Of a stretch of DNA of 64,000 nucleotides, positions 55,599 to 64,000 are shown piece by piece. The notes beneath the pieces were generated by a model, which did not search any database, was not told the DNA's origin, and was given only the letters and a program-made list of their open reading frames with translations. Origin of the DNA: Paracoccus spongiarum (GTDB lineage Bacteria > Pseudomonadota > Alphaproteobacteria > Rhodobacterales > Rhodobacteraceae); assembly GCF_030732095.1 (NCBI RefSeq), contig NZ_JAVAMQ010000007.1, forward strand, positions 62,001 to 126,000, in the 5' to 3' direction. How positions within the stretch are numbered: position 1 is the stretch's first letter; each line of letters opens with the position of its first letter. A program made the position numbers and the translations under genes.

Positions 55599-56567
55599 AT
55601 GCTGCCACCGATCCTGCAAAAGCTGCGCATCCCCGTCGTCGGCTCGCCCATGTTCATCGTCTCGGGGCCGGAACTGGTCATCGCGCAGTGCAAGGCAGGG
55701 ATCGTGGGCAGCTTTCCGGCCCTGAACGCGCGCGAGCGAGACGGCGAGCCCGCGATGCTGGACATCTGGCTGACGCGCATCGCCGAGGAACTTGACCGGC
55801 ACAACCAGGCCAATCCCGACCGACCCGCCGCGCCCTTTGCGGTCAACCAGATCGTGCACCGCAGCAACGCCCGGCTGGACCGAGACATCGAGATCTGCCA
55901 CCGCCACAAGGTGCCCATCTGGATCACCTCGCTGGGCGCGCGGGTCGAGGTAAACGAGGCCGCCCATGACTGCGGCGGAATCGCGCTGCATGACATCATC
56001 AACAATGCCTTCGCCCGCAAGGCTGTCGAGAAGGGCGCGGACGGGCTGATCGCGGTTGCCGCCGGTGCCGGCGGTCATGCGGGGCCGCAATCGCCCTTCG
56101 CCCTGATCCAGGAAATCCGCGACTGGTTCGACGGCCCGCTGCTGCTGTCGGGCGCCATCGCCACCGGCCGCGCGGTGCTGGCCGCGCAGGTGATGGGTGC
56201 CGATCTGGCCTATATCGGCAGCCCCTTCATCGCGACGGTCGAGGCCCATGCCGACCCCGCCTACAAGCGGATGATCTGCGACAGCGGCGCGATGGACATC
56301 GTCACCTCGTCGCTGTTTACCGGCGTGTCGGGCAATTACCTTGCCCCCTCGATCCGCGCCGCCGGGATGGATCCCGACCGGCTGGACCGCGCCGATGCCG
56401 AGACGATGAACTTCTCGGACGCCAGCGCCAAGCCCAAGGCCTGGAGCCAGATCTGGGGGGCGGGCCAGGGCATCGGCGCGGTGCGCGACGTGGTGCCCGC
56501 CGGCGCCCTTGTCGACCGGCTGGCCGCCGAATACGACGCCGCGAGGGCCGCAGTGCCGCGCGACTGA
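55599..56567 (+). CDS. Nitronate monooxygenase-like flavoprotein
   Basis: A 322-residue NMO/2-nitropropane dioxygenase-family TIM barrel. [35 protein letters not shown] at the start, [17 protein letters not shown] in the phosphate-binding loop and [14 protein letters not shown] match the FMN site. The catalytic base of authentic NMO cannot be confirmed here; related proteins act as enoyl reductases or are uncharacterised. The start is chosen by family length. It follows clpB by 131 bases. Confidence 0.82.
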   Translation: MLPPILQKLRIPVVGSPMFIVSGPELVIAQCKAGIVGSFPALNARERDGEPAMLDIWLTRIAEELDRHNQANPDRPAAPFAVNQIVHRSNARLDRDIEICHRHKVPIWITSLGARVEVNEAAHDCGGIALHDIINNAFARKAVEKGADGLIAVAAGAGGHAGPQSPFALIQEIRDWFDGPLLLSGAIATGRAVLAAQVMGADLAYIGSPFIATVEAHADPAYKRMICDSGAMDIVTSSLFTGVSGNYLAPSIRAAGMDPDRLDRADAETMNFSDASAKPKAWSQIWGAGQGIGAVRDVVPAGALVDRLAAEYDAARAAVPRD

Positions 56568-56631
56568 CCTTTGCCAAGCCGGCCGTCAGGCCCATATGAT
56601 GCGGCGACCGCCTTGCATCACGGAGACTGAC

Positions 56632-57078
56632 ATGGCCTACAGCAAATCCCAGAACGCCCTTGCGCGGCTCACGCCCGAGCAATACCGCGTCACGCAGGAA
56701 AACGGCACCGAGCGCGCCTTCACCGGCGAATATGACCATCATTTCGAGCCCGGCATCTATGTGGATGTGGTCTCGGGCGAGCCGCTGTTCGCATCCGCGG
56801 CGAAATACAACTCCGGCTGCGGCTGGCCGGCCTTCACGCGGCCCATCGCCGACAATGTGACCGAACATCGCGATGCCAGCCACGGCATGCTGCGCACCGA
56901 GGTCCGCTCGCGCCACGGCGACAGCCATCTGGGCCATGTCTTCCCCGACGGCCCCGCCGAGGCGGGCGGGCTGCGTTATTGCATCAATTCGGCCGCGCTG
57001 CGCTTCATCCCCCGCGACGCGATGGAGGCCGAGGGCTATGGGGACCTGCTGGATCAGGTCGAGGATCCCGCGACCTAG
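56632..57078 (+). CDS. msrB: Peptide-methionine (R)-S-oxide reductase
   Basis: A 148-residue MsrB. Catalytic Cys117 is in [11 protein letters not shown] and a second cysteine, Cys63, lies in SGCGWPAF. The two CxxC pairs that bind structural zinc in many MsrB are absent, so this is the zinc-free form. It repairs oxidised methionine in the cytosol. A hairpin follows the stop. Confidence 0.93.
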   Translation: MAYSKSQNALARLTPEQYRVTQENGTERAFTGEYDHHFEPGIYVDVVSGEPLFASAAKYNSGCGWPAFTRPIADNVTEHRDASHGMLRTEVRSRHGDSHLGHVFPDGPAEAGGLRYCINSAALRFIPRDAMEAEGYGDLLDQVEDPAT

Positions 57079-57097
57079 GCAGGCGGCCGGTTTCCGC

Positions 57098-57126
57098 CAA
57101 CCCGCCCTGCGGCGCGCGGCGGGTTG
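57098..57126 (+). terminator. Hairpin downstream of msrB
   Basis: A 9-bp perfect stem CAACCCGCC/GGCGGGTTG with an 11-base loop, about 20 bases after the msrB stop. No clear T-tract. Confidence 0.5.
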
Positions 57127-57216
57127 ACGCAGGGGTGATGCCGCGCGCGGAACCCTGCGCGGATCGCTCCGTTTCCTTGCCAGACAATTCGCCGAAATGG
57201 CATTGAAGGAGCCACC

Positions 57217-59274
57217 ATGCGCCGGATCATCCACAACACCACCGCCCTCGCGGCCTGCCTCTCGCTGATGGCGCCGCATCTCGCCCTCGCCCAGACGGCT
57301 GCCCCCGAGGACGCGCCGCAGGCCCAGGCCGAGGCTGCCCCGGACCCCGCCGCCGCCGAGACCGCGGCGCCGGCCGAGACCTGCGAGGACGGCTCGACCC
57401 CGCCCTGCGCCGCGGCTGCCGAGGCCTCGGATGCGGGGCAGTCCGAGGCCGAGGCCGGGGATGACCAGGCAGCAACGGAAGCCGAGGCGGCCCCTGCCGC
57501 GCAGGCCCCCGCCGATCAGGCGGCCCAGCCACCGGTGAGCGAAACCGTGCCGTCGGACGCCGCGACATCCCAGCCTGCCGATCAGCCGGAGGCCGAGCCC
57601 AAGGCCGCAGAGGCCGGCACGCCTGCCGTTGAGCCAGCGGAGGCCCCCGAAGAGATGACGGGCGACCAGCAGGCGTCCGACGAAACCACCACAGCCGAGC
57701 CGGAAGCTGCCGCCGGCGCGGACGCCGACGCCGGGCTGGAAGCCCAGCCCGCCCCGCCCGCCGAACCGGACATGGACACGGACGCCTTGGCCGATGCCCT
57801 GGCTGCCGAACAGGCCAAGGCGGCCGACGCGGAGGCGCCGGACGCCATGCCGCAGGCTGACGACGCGCAGCCTGCCGCCGAAGCCGGGACGACCCCTGCC
57901 GCCAAGCGTATGCGGAAGGGCGGAACCGCAAAGGGTGAGACGCAAGCCGCCGAAGCCGAAGCCCCGACGCCCTCGGCAGACCCGGCACCTGCCGCCGCCG
58001 ACCCGGCCAGCGATGCGGATGCCCTGGCCGATGCGCTGGCACGCGAGGCCGAGACGCAGGACGGGCAGGCCGCCACGGACGAGGCCGCATCGCAGGAGGC
58101 AGGCGCGGCACCGGCCAAGGGTGGGCCGGACACCGCGACCCGCGCGCCGGAAGAGGGCGCGACCCAGACCGATTCGGCGCGCGAGGCCGCGCAGGCGACC
58201 GATGCCCCGGCAGCCGCCGCCCTCAGCGACGAGGCCGCGCCCGAGGGCGAGGTGAGCGAGGTGCAGATCACCGAGGACAACAGCCGTTCCTCCAGCGAGG
58301 ATTTCGCCACCAGCCTGCGCGACGCCCTCGGCGCGCAAGGCGGTCAGTCGCAAGCGGCCGAGGCGCAAGCGGCCGGGGATGACGGCGACGATGATCGCCG
58401 CGACCTGACCCGCGCCCTGCTGCTGGGGCTTGGCGGCATCGCGGTCGGCGCGATGCTGACCAACAACCGCCAGGTCGCGCTCAGCGCCCCCGATCGGGTC
58501 GTGGTGACGCGCCCGGACGGCAGCCAGCAGATCATCAAGGACGAGGTTGCCCTGCTGCGCCAGCCCGGCTCTACGGTGACGACCGAGAATTTCGATGACG
58601 GATCGTCACGCACGATTGTCACGCGCGCGGATGGCAGCAAGGTGGTGACGATCCGCGATGCCGACCTGCGGGTGCTGCGCCGGACGCTGGTGGCGGCCGA
58701 CGGCTCGACCGTTCCGCTGATCGACGACACCTCGGCGGCCGAACCGGTCGATATCGCAAGCCTTCCCGCCCCTGCGCCGGCGACGGTGAACGGGCAGATG
58801 GACGAGGACGCGCTGCGCGCCGCGCTTCTGCGCGAATCGGCCGCGGACCGGCGCTTCACGCTGGCGCAGATCCGCAACATCCCGCAGGTCCGCGCGCTCG
58901 TCGCGCCGGTCGAGATCGAGGCGATCACCTTTGACACCGGCTCGGCCGCGATCAATCCTGACCAGGCGCAGCAGCTGTCTACCCTCGGCAAGGTGATCCG
59001 CGAGGCGGTGCAGGCCAATCCGCGCGAGGTCTTCCTGATCGAGGGCCATACCGACACGGTCGGATCGGACGCGGCAAATCTGGCCCTGTCGGACCGGCGC
59101 GCGGAGTCGGTGGCCCTCGCGCTGACAGAATATTTCGACGTCCCGCCCGAGAACATGGTCGTCGAAGGCTATGGCGAGCAGTTCCTGAAACTGCGGCAAG
59201 AGGGGGACGTGCGCGAAAACCGCCGCGCCTCGGTCCGCCGCATCTCGGACCTGCTGCAGACCGCCGCCAGGTGA
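57217..59274 (+). CDS. OmpA-domain outer-membrane protein with long acidic low-complexity region
   Basis: A 685-residue protein. A signal peptide covers about residues 1-25 (ends LALA). Residues about 30-390 are a low-complexity region rich in alanine, proline, glutamate and glutamine, with few hydrophobic residues and a short basic patch near 230. The OmpA/MotB peptidoglycan-binding domain occupies about 565-680: IEGHTDTVGSDAANLALSDR and GYGEQFLKLRQEG are conserved. An AAGGAG site precedes the ATG. It probably anchors the envelope to peptidoglycan and extends a flexible tail; no partner is evident. Confidence 0.85.
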   Translation: MRRIIHNTTALAACLSLMAPHLALAQTAAPEDAPQAQAEAAPDPAAAETAAPAETCEDGSTPPCAAAAEASDAGQSEAEAGDDQAATEAEAAPAAQAPADQAAQPPVSETVPSDAATSQPADQPEAEPKAAEAGTPAVEPAEAPEEMTGDQQASDETTTAEPEAAAGADADAGLEAQPAPPAEPDMDTDALADALAAEQAKAADAEAPDAMPQADDAQPAAEAGTTPAAKRMRKGGTAKGETQAAEAEAPTPSADPAPAAADPASDADALADALAREAETQDGQAATDEAASQEAGAAPAKGGPDTATRAPEEGATQTDSAREAAQATDAPAAAALSDEAAPEGEVSEVQITEDNSRSSSEDFATSLRDALGAQGGQSQAAEAQAAGDDGDDDRRDLTRALLLGLGGIAVGAMLTNNRQVALSAPDRVVVTRPDGSQQIIKDEVALLRQPGSTVTTENFDDGSSRTIVTRADGSKVVTIRDADLRVLRRTLVAADGSTVPLIDDTSAAEPVDIASLPAPAPATVNGQMDEDALRAALLRESAADRRFTLAQIRNIPQVRALVAPVEIEAITFDTGSAAINPDQAQQLSTLGKVIREAVQANPREVFLIEGHTDTVGSDAANLALSDRRAESVALALTEYFDVPPENMVVEGYGEQFLKLRQEGDVRENRRASVRRISDLLQTAAR

Positions 59275-59450
59275 CGCCAATGGGCGCGCGCGGATGGCCA
59301 GGGCCGGCCGCGCGCGTCCCGGACACAGGCGACGGGCGAGTTTGCACCGACCGCTGCACGTTGCGAAACGTATCGCAAGACGTGCGGCGGCATTTTCGCT
59401 ACTATGAGGATGTTTGTCGGAAACCCGTGCGAAACCAGTGGAGTACTGAC

Positions 59451-60032
59451 GTGACCGTCTCGAGATCTTCAAGTTCCTGCACCGCGATCTGCTGGGCGCT
59501 GGCCGCGATGGTCGGAATCGGCCTCGCCATCGGCATCGCCTCGGCCATGGCCGTCATCTTCGCCGTCCTTCTGGGCCTCGTCGCGTTCGCCGCGGCGGCA
59601 CTGTTCCTGCAGACGCAGGTCTGCGGTCTGGGCCGCGACCACTGGGGACCATTCGAGGGCCTGAAGGGCGTCCCCGGATGGGACAGCCATGCGCCGGACG
59701 AGCCGCCCCTCGATCCGGGCGTCGTCGACGGACCTGCATCGCAGCCCGAAGCCGACGCGCCCGCGGCATCCGGGCACCCCACGGCCCCTGCCCTTCTGAG
59801 CGCGCCCCGCGCCTCTGGCCCGGACGACCTGCAACGGATTTCGGGCGTCGGACCCAGACTGGCGCAACTGCTGAACGACACGGGCATCTATCACTTCGAC
59901 CAGATCGCCCGGCTGACCCCGGCAGAGGTCGCGTGGCTGGACGAAAGGCTGTCCTTCCGCGGCCGTATCGACCGCGACGGCTGGATCGCGCAGGCGCGCG
60001 CGCTGGCCGACGAGGAACACGCCGGCGCCTAG
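59451..60032 (+). CDS. Membrane protein with C-terminal helix-hairpin-helix domain
   Basis: A 193-residue protein from a GTG start. Two hydrophobic segments (about residues 10-56) are followed by a proline/alanine-rich linker and a C-terminal helix-hairpin-helix module, DDLQRISGVGPRLAQLLNDTG to WIAQARALA. This module occurs at the end of NuoE-like and other proteins in Rhodobacteraceae and resembles DUF4332. The function is unknown; a membrane-tethered nucleic-acid or protein contact is possible. It converges on idi, with a 4-base overlap. Confidence 0.65.
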   Translation: MTVSRSSSSCTAICWALAAMVGIGLAIGIASAMAVIFAVLLGLVAFAAAALFLQTQVCGLGRDHWGPFEGLKGVPGWDSHAPDEPPLDPGVVDGPASQPEADAPAASGHPTAPALLSAPRASGPDDLQRISGVGPRLAQLLNDTGIYHFDQIARLTPAEVAWLDERLSFRGRIDRDGWIAQARALADEEHAGA

Positions 60033-60574
60033 GGCACCCGCGCCTCGGCGCTGACCTCGGCCCTGGGCGGTGCCGCGCCGAAAAGGTCCAGATAGATGCG
60101 CAGCCAGGGCGTGAAGCGGTCTGGCTGCCGCGCCACTTCGTCGCGCAGCGCATCATAGCCGATCCAGCGGGTCTGCATCACCTCGTCGGCATCGGGGCGC
60201 GGCGCCACACCGGGCGGTGCCTCGACCGAGAACAGATCGACGACTTCATGTTCGGTCAGGCCGCCACCGACATCGGCGCGGTATTCGACGCGGCGCAGAT
60301 AGGTCGGGCGCAGACCGGACAGGCCCAGTTCCTCTCGAAGCCGTCGCACGGCGCAATCCTCTGGCGTCTCGGCCCACAGCGGATGGGTGCAGCAGCTGTT
60401 CGCCCACAGCCCGGGGGTGTGATACTTGCCAAGGGCGCGGCGCTGGATCAGCGTCTGCGGCCCGCGCATGACGAACACCGACACCGCCTTGTGCCGCAGC
60501 CCCTGCTGATGGGCCAGCAACTTGTCGACCGGTTGCAGGACGCCATTCACCCAGGCCGGGATGTCGTTGCTCAC
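60029..60574 (-). CDS. idi: Isopentenyl-diphosphate delta-isomerase (type 1)
   Basis: A 181-residue type-1 IDI (Nudix-like). The catalytic cysteine is in NSCCTHP, and RLREELGL holds the metal-binding glutamates. The GTG start overlaps the bchP stop (GTGA). It interconverts IPP and DMAPP for bacteriochlorophyll phytol and carotenoids. Its place after bchP is the same as in the Rhodobacter photosynthesis cluster (bchG-orf428-bchP-idi). Confidence 0.93.
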   Translation of the reverse strand: MSNDIPAWVNGVLQPVDKLLAHQQGLRHKAVSVFVMRGPQTLIQRRALGKYHTPGLWANSCCTHPLWAETPEDCAVRRLREELGLSGLRPTYLRRVEYRADVGGGLTEHEVVDLFSVEAPPGVAPRPDADEVMQTRWIGYDALRDEVARQPDRFTPWLRIYLDLFGAAPPRAEVSAEARVP

Positions 60575-61761
60575 AGATATTGCGGCCCCACCAGCCCGGT
60601 CAGATGCGCCAGGTTCTTCAGACCGATCCGCAGGTGCGCCATCGGCCGGGCGCGCACGAGTTTCTTGTTCATGTAGGCCTCGAAGGTCAGCCGCTGCACG
60701 TCGCGATCGTGGCACAGCGACACGAACCGCTCGCGCCGGTCGTCCGAACGATAATAGGCATTCTGCATCGAGGCCAGCACCCTGAACACCGTCTTGTGTT
60801 CGCGCATGAACAGCCGCCGTGCCCGTTGCAGGTCCCGCGCCCGCCCCGAGGCGAGGCAGGCCGCAACCGCCGTCGCGGCAACGCGCCCCCCGACCATCGC
60901 GTAATAGATCCCCTCGCCCGAACTGGGCGCGACGACGCCCGCCGCATCGCCCGCCAGAACCACGTCGCGGCCATTGTCCCACCGCTCCAGCGGCTTCAGC
61001 GGGATCGGCGCGCCCTCGCGGCGCAGGGTCGTGCAACCCGCAAGGCCGCTGGCGGCGCGAAGATCCGCGGTCGCGCGCTTCAGGTCGACCCCGCGCACCA
61101 TCGAGCCCATGCCGATGCTGGCCTGCGCACCATGCGGAAACACCCAGCCATAGAAATCCGGCGAGATGCGGCCGTCATAGACCACGTCGCAGCGCGTCGC
61201 GTCGTAGTCGCCGGCCTCGGCATCGGCACGGTCGGGCGCGGCGATGATCTCGTGATAGGCGACGACATAGGGGATGCGGTCGCCGCCCGGCACCTCGGCC
61301 CGCGCCACGGCCGACCGCGCACCGTCCGCGCCGATCACCAGACGCGCGGGCAGCACGCGCTCGGCGCCGGTCCGCTTGTCGCGGAACGTCACATCGAGGC
61401 CATCCTCGCGCCTTGTCAGCCGCAGGAAGGTGCCGGAAAAGCGCGCGGCCCCGGCCGCGGCGGCGCGGTCGCGCAGGTAGGCGTCGAAATCGCCGCGATC
61501 GACCATGCCCACGAAGCCGTCCTCGATGGCGATGTCGACCTTGCGGCCCGTGGGCGAGATCATCCGCGCCGTGGTGATGCGGGCCACCAGCAGCCGGTCG
61601 GGAATGTCGAAATCCGCGATGAGGCGCGGCGGCACCGCGCCCCCGCATGGCTTGATCCGGCCCTCGCGGTCCAGCATCGCGACGCTATGGCCCGACCGCG
61701 CCAGATCCTCGGCCGCGGTGGCCCCGGCCGGACCGGCCCCGATGACGGCGACATCATACAT
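60571..61761 (-). CDS. bchP: Geranylgeranyl diphosphate reductase (bacteriochlorophyll)
   Basis: A 396-residue flavoprotein. The dinucleotide fold starts VAVIGAGPAGATAAEDLARSG, with KPCGGAVPPRL as in BchP/ChlP and GDAAGVVAPSSGEGIYYAM for FAD. It reduces the geranylgeranyl chain to phytyl for bacteriochlorophyll a. It starts 3 bases after the BCD-transporter stop, in one operon. Confidence 0.95.
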   Translation of the reverse strand: MYDVAVIGAGPAGATAAEDLARSGHSVAMLDREGRIKPCGGAVPPRLIADFDIPDRLLVARITTARMISPTGRKVDIAIEDGFVGMVDRGDFDAYLRDRAAAAGAARFSGTFLRLTRREDGLDVTFRDKRTGAERVLPARLVIGADGARSAVARAEVPGGDRIPYVVAYHEIIAAPDRADAEAGDYDATRCDVVYDGRISPDFYGWVFPHGAQASIGMGSMVRGVDLKRATADLRAASGLAGCTTLRREGAPIPLKPLERWDNGRDVVLAGDAAGVVAPSSGEGIYYAMVGGRVAATAVAACLASGRARDLQRARRLFMREHKTVFRVLASMQNAYYRSDDRRERFVSLCHDRDVQRLTFEAYMNKKLVRARPMAHLRIGLKNLAHLTGLVGPQYL

Positions 61762-61764
61762 CCG

Positions 61765-63057
61765 CTATTCTCCCGCCATGATGGCCACGCGCGGCGCGGC
61801 CCCCGCCCCGATCACCCGCAGCGCCAGCAGCGCGGCGGCCAGGAAGAGCGCCGCCTCGACCAGGAACACGGTCGCGAAGGCCGGCGCGTCGGCCGCCAGA
61901 ACCCGGCGCATCAGATCGACCGCGGCCGCGCCCGCCAGACCGCCGAAACCCGCCGCGACGGCCTGCGCCGCGCCCCACAGGCCCATGCGCGTGCCTTCGC
62001 GACGGCTGCGCCCCTCGCCGGCCAGCGCCATCATCGAGCCGATGGCCGCGACGGCGAAGATGCCGTTGAACAAGCCCAGCAGGACCACCGCCGGCACAAG
62101 CGGCCCGGGCTGCGGCAGGTTGCCCAGCAGCGCGATCAGCAGCAGGCTGGCCGCCGATCCGGTGCAGCCAAGGACCACCCAGCTCCGCAGGCTACCGAGG
62201 CGAAGCCCGGTCGCGGCGATGCCGACGCCCAGCATGCCCAGGAACACGCCCAGATGCTGCGCGCCGCCCAGCGCGGTGGACTGGCCCGGCGTGAAGGCGA
62301 AGACCAACCCGGCATAGGGTTCCAGGATCAGTTCCTGCATGAAATAGGCGCACATCGACAGGAAGACGAAGATGGTGAAGTGGCGCGCCTGCGGCTCGGC
62401 CCAGATCTCGCGAAGTCCGGCGATCAGATGCCCCTGTCCATCGGAGCCCGGGTGTGGCGGCGGTGCGGCGCGTTCGATGCCCCACAGCGCAAGGACGCTG
62501 ACCAGCACCGCCCCGGTGCAGACCGCCAGCACGATCCGCATCAGCCGCGCCGGGCTGTAGGGATCAAGGATCGCGCCAACGCCGCCCGCCGTCAGGGCGA
62601 TGCCTGCGATCATCATCAGCCAGGTGATCGTCGCGGCGGCGGCGCGGCGATGCGGCGCCACCGCGCCCGCCAGCAGGGCCAGCAGCGAGGTGCGGGCAGC
62701 GCCAACCCCCATGCCGATCATCCCGTATGCGAGGACCGAGACGGCCAGCGCCAGCGTGGGATGCGTCGCGAACAGCACCACGCCAAGGCTTGCCGCGGTC
62801 GCCCCCCCGGCCAGCGCGGACATGCCGCCGATGATCCAGCGCGTGCGGCGCCCGCCGCGGTCCGACATCAGGCCCCAGCTTGGCCTGCTGATCTGGACCG
62901 CGTAGTGCCAGCCGACCAGCAGTCCCGGCAGGATCGCTGGCAGCGCCAGTTCCACCACCATCAGCCGGTTCAGCGTCGAGGTGGTGAGCACGACGACCGA
63001 CCCCAGGGCCATCTGGACGAGACCGAGGCGCAGGATAGCCAGCCAGCCCAGCCCCAT
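61765..63057 (-). CDS. BCD-family (PucC-like) transporter of the photosynthesis cluster
   Basis: A 430-residue membrane protein with about twelve hydrophobic segments, in the PucC/LhaA/Orf428 family of light-harvesting assembly proteins. The N-terminal LRLGLVQMALGSVVVLTTSTLNRLMVVELALP and HYAVQISRPSWGLMSDRGGRRTRWI blocks are typical. An ATG at 63057 with a GGGGGG site is preferred; a TTG at 63078 would overlap bchG by 20 bases. Its position between bchG and bchP matches Orf428 of Rhodobacter. Confidence 0.88.
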   Translation of the reverse strand: MGLGWLAILRLGLVQMALGSVVVLTTSTLNRLMVVELALPAILPGLLVGWHYAVQISRPSWGLMSDRGGRRTRWIIGGMSALAGGATAASLGVVLFATHPTLALAVSVLAYGMIGMGVGAARTSLLALLAGAVAPHRRAAAATITWLMMIAGIALTAGGVGAILDPYSPARLMRIVLAVCTGAVLVSVLALWGIERAAPPPHPGSDGQGHLIAGLREIWAEPQARHFTIFVFLSMCAYFMQELILEPYAGLVFAFTPGQSTALGGAQHLGVFLGMLGVGIAATGLRLGSLRSWVVLGCTGSAASLLLIALLGNLPQPGPLVPAVVLLGLFNGIFAVAAIGSMMALAGEGRSRREGTRMGLWGAAQAVAAGFGGLAGAAAVDLMRRVLAADAPAFATVFLVEAALFLAAALLALRVIGAGAAPRVAIMAGE

Positions 63058-63058
63058 C

Positions 63059-63964
63059 TCAGCCCCCCATGCCGCCAAGACCGGACGCCGCGACCATCAT
63101 GCCGACGACATACAGCGTGACGCCGGTGGCATTGTACCACGGCGCGCGGCCGCGCGGATCCGACAGCAGCACCCGCATCGCCGCAAGCTGCGCCGCCAGC
63201 AGCGCCGCGATCGCCAGCCCGTGCAGCGGCAGCCCCCAGACGGCCAGCAGGGCGATGACAGCCAGTTGTGGCAGGGCCATGACCACGCAGGCCATCCGGG
63301 CCGCGCGGGCCGGGCCCAGCGTGACCGGCAGCGACCGCACGCCGGTCAGCCGATCGCCCTTCAGGGCCTTGAAATCGTTCAGTGTCATGATGCCATGCGC
63401 GCCAAGCGCATACAGCAGCCCGACGGCGATCACCGGCCATCCGGGCAGCGCGCCGGACAGGACAGCCGCGCCGGTGAACCAGGGCAGCCCCTCATAGCAC
63501 AGCCCGACAAGGCCCGGCCCCCAGATGCCCGACCGCTTCAGCCGCACCGGTTCGGCCGAATAGGCCCATGCCGCCAGGACGCCGAAGATCGTGGCGGCAA
63601 AGGCCCATCGGCCCAGCGCCGCCCCCAGAACCAGGGCCAGCCCGCTCATGGCAAGGGCGATCCACAGGCCCCACCGGCCGGGCACCCGCCCCGAGGGAAT
63701 CGGCCGGTCCGGCTCGTTGATCGCGTCGACATGGCGGTCGCACCAGTCATTTGCCGCCTGGCTCATCGCGCAGACCACCGGCCCGGCCAGCACCATGCCG
63801 CCGATGACCAGCCAAACCGATCCGGCAAGGGGCACGCCCGACGCCACCGCGCCGCACAGGAAGGCCCAGACCGGTGGGAACCAGGTGATCGGCTTGAACA
63901 GCGCGAGAACGGCCCGCGGGCTGGGATGACGGCGCACCGACTGTAAGTCAAACGTGACACTCAT
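63059..63964 (-). CDS. bchG: Bacteriochlorophyll synthase
   Basis: A 301-residue UbiA-family prenyltransferase with about eight hydrophobic segments. The two aspartate-rich motifs are NDWCDRHVDAINEPDRPIP and NDFKALKGDR. It esterifies bacteriochlorophyllide with geranylgeranyl diphosphate in the membrane. The MSV start at 63964 matches Rhodobacter BchG; an ATG at 63985 and a GTG at 63937 are alternatives. Two PpsR-type palindromes straddle the start (63942-63959 and 63967-63984). It leads the bchG-transporter-bchP-idi operon. Confidence 0.93.
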   Translation of the reverse strand: MSVTFDLQSVRRHPSPRAVLALFKPITWFPPVWAFLCGAVASGVPLAGSVWLVIGGMVLAGPVVCAMSQAANDWCDRHVDAINEPDRPIPSGRVPGRWGLWIALAMSGLALVLGAALGRWAFAATIFGVLAAWAYSAEPVRLKRSGIWGPGLVGLCYEGLPWFTGAAVLSGALPGWPVIAVGLLYALGAHGIMTLNDFKALKGDRLTGVRSLPVTLGPARAARMACVVMALPQLAVIALLAVWGLPLHGLAIAALLAAQLAAMRVLLSDPRGRAPWYNATGVTLYVVGMMVAASGLGGMGG

Positions 63965-63984
63965 GATGTCAATTAAACTATACA
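63942..63984 (-). promoter_or_regulatory. Tandem PpsR/CrtJ-type palindromes at the bchG start
   Basis: Two TGT-N12-ACA motifs, at 63942-63959 and 63967-63984, lie 7 bases apart, the arrangement used by PpsR/CrtJ to repress photosynthesis promoters with oxygen. A TTGACA -35-like element (minus strand, 63972-63967) sits in the second site, and a TATAGT (63982-63977) in the same site. If a promoter acts here, the true bchG start may be downstream of the ATG at 63964. Confidence 0.65.
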
Positions 63985-64000
63985 TCGCGAGAGTCGGGAA

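Noticed and set aside
52666..55608. A 980-codon minus-strand frame opposite clpB
   Set aside because: The plus strand encodes an unmistakable full-length ClpB; the opposite frame is low-complexity and shadows it.

Overview
The window is high-GC alphaproteobacterial chromosome, most likely from a phototrophic member of the Rhodobacteraceae/Paracoccaceae. The reasons are: bacteriochlorophyll genes in the order bchG-BCD transporter-bchP-idi (minus strand, right edge), flagellar genes in the order motB-flgE-flgK-flgL-flgI, a zinc-free L33 and a 41-residue L36, a YdeI-type gene between rpsO and pnp, and the short 'aaatatcc' intergenic repeats common in this family. Most genes sit in tight operons with ATGA or GTGA start/stop overlaps.

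Left part (1-19 kb). A four-gene set (crotonase cut by the window edge, feruloyl-CoA-synthetase-like ligase, CouO-like amidohydrolase, acyl-CoA dehydrogenase) looks like side-chain shortening of hydroxycinnamates or similar aryl-propenoic acids. It is followed by a complete siderophore uptake system (binding protein, two permeases, ATPase, TonB receptor). A gamma-glutamyl-polyamine pair (puuB/puuA-like) faces a GntR regulator across a palindromic operator. Then come rpmG, the RNase P RNA, an AmpD-like amidase with a lipoprotein, and gatCA.

Middle (19-35.4 kb). tRNA-Glu is followed by about 2 kb of broken mobile DNA: a truncated P4-type integrase, the first part of trbB, and fused fragments of an IS110 and an IS5 transposase. 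This debris abuts the 3' end of flgI, so the flagellar cluster is cut off there. Next is a branched-chain-type ABC transporter embedded between two acyl/aryl-CoA ligases. It is divergent from a hybrid histidine kinase and an OmpR regulator, and together they look like a sensed uptake-and-activation unit for a carboxylic acid.

Right part (38-64 kb). This holds housekeeping and stress genes: aldehyde dehydrogenase, 1-Cys peroxiredoxin, three glycosyltransferases, pnp, rpsO, an RTX-repeat protein with a CtrA-type box, rpmJ, tRNA-Val, N-formylglutamate amidohydrolase, SPFH/NfeD/Nudix, pyrF, clpB, a nitronate-monooxygenase-like protein, msrB, an OmpA-domain protein and a helix-hairpin-helix membrane protein. 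The photosynthesis genes follow, with two tandem TGT-N12-ACA (PpsR/CrtJ-type) palindromes at the bchG start. No CRISPR array or prophage was seen. Nothing here is clearly a wholly new system; the best leads are the ligase/ABC/two-component unit, the tandem PpsR sites, the CtrA box at the RTX gene and an 11-bp tandem repeat downstream of rpsO.
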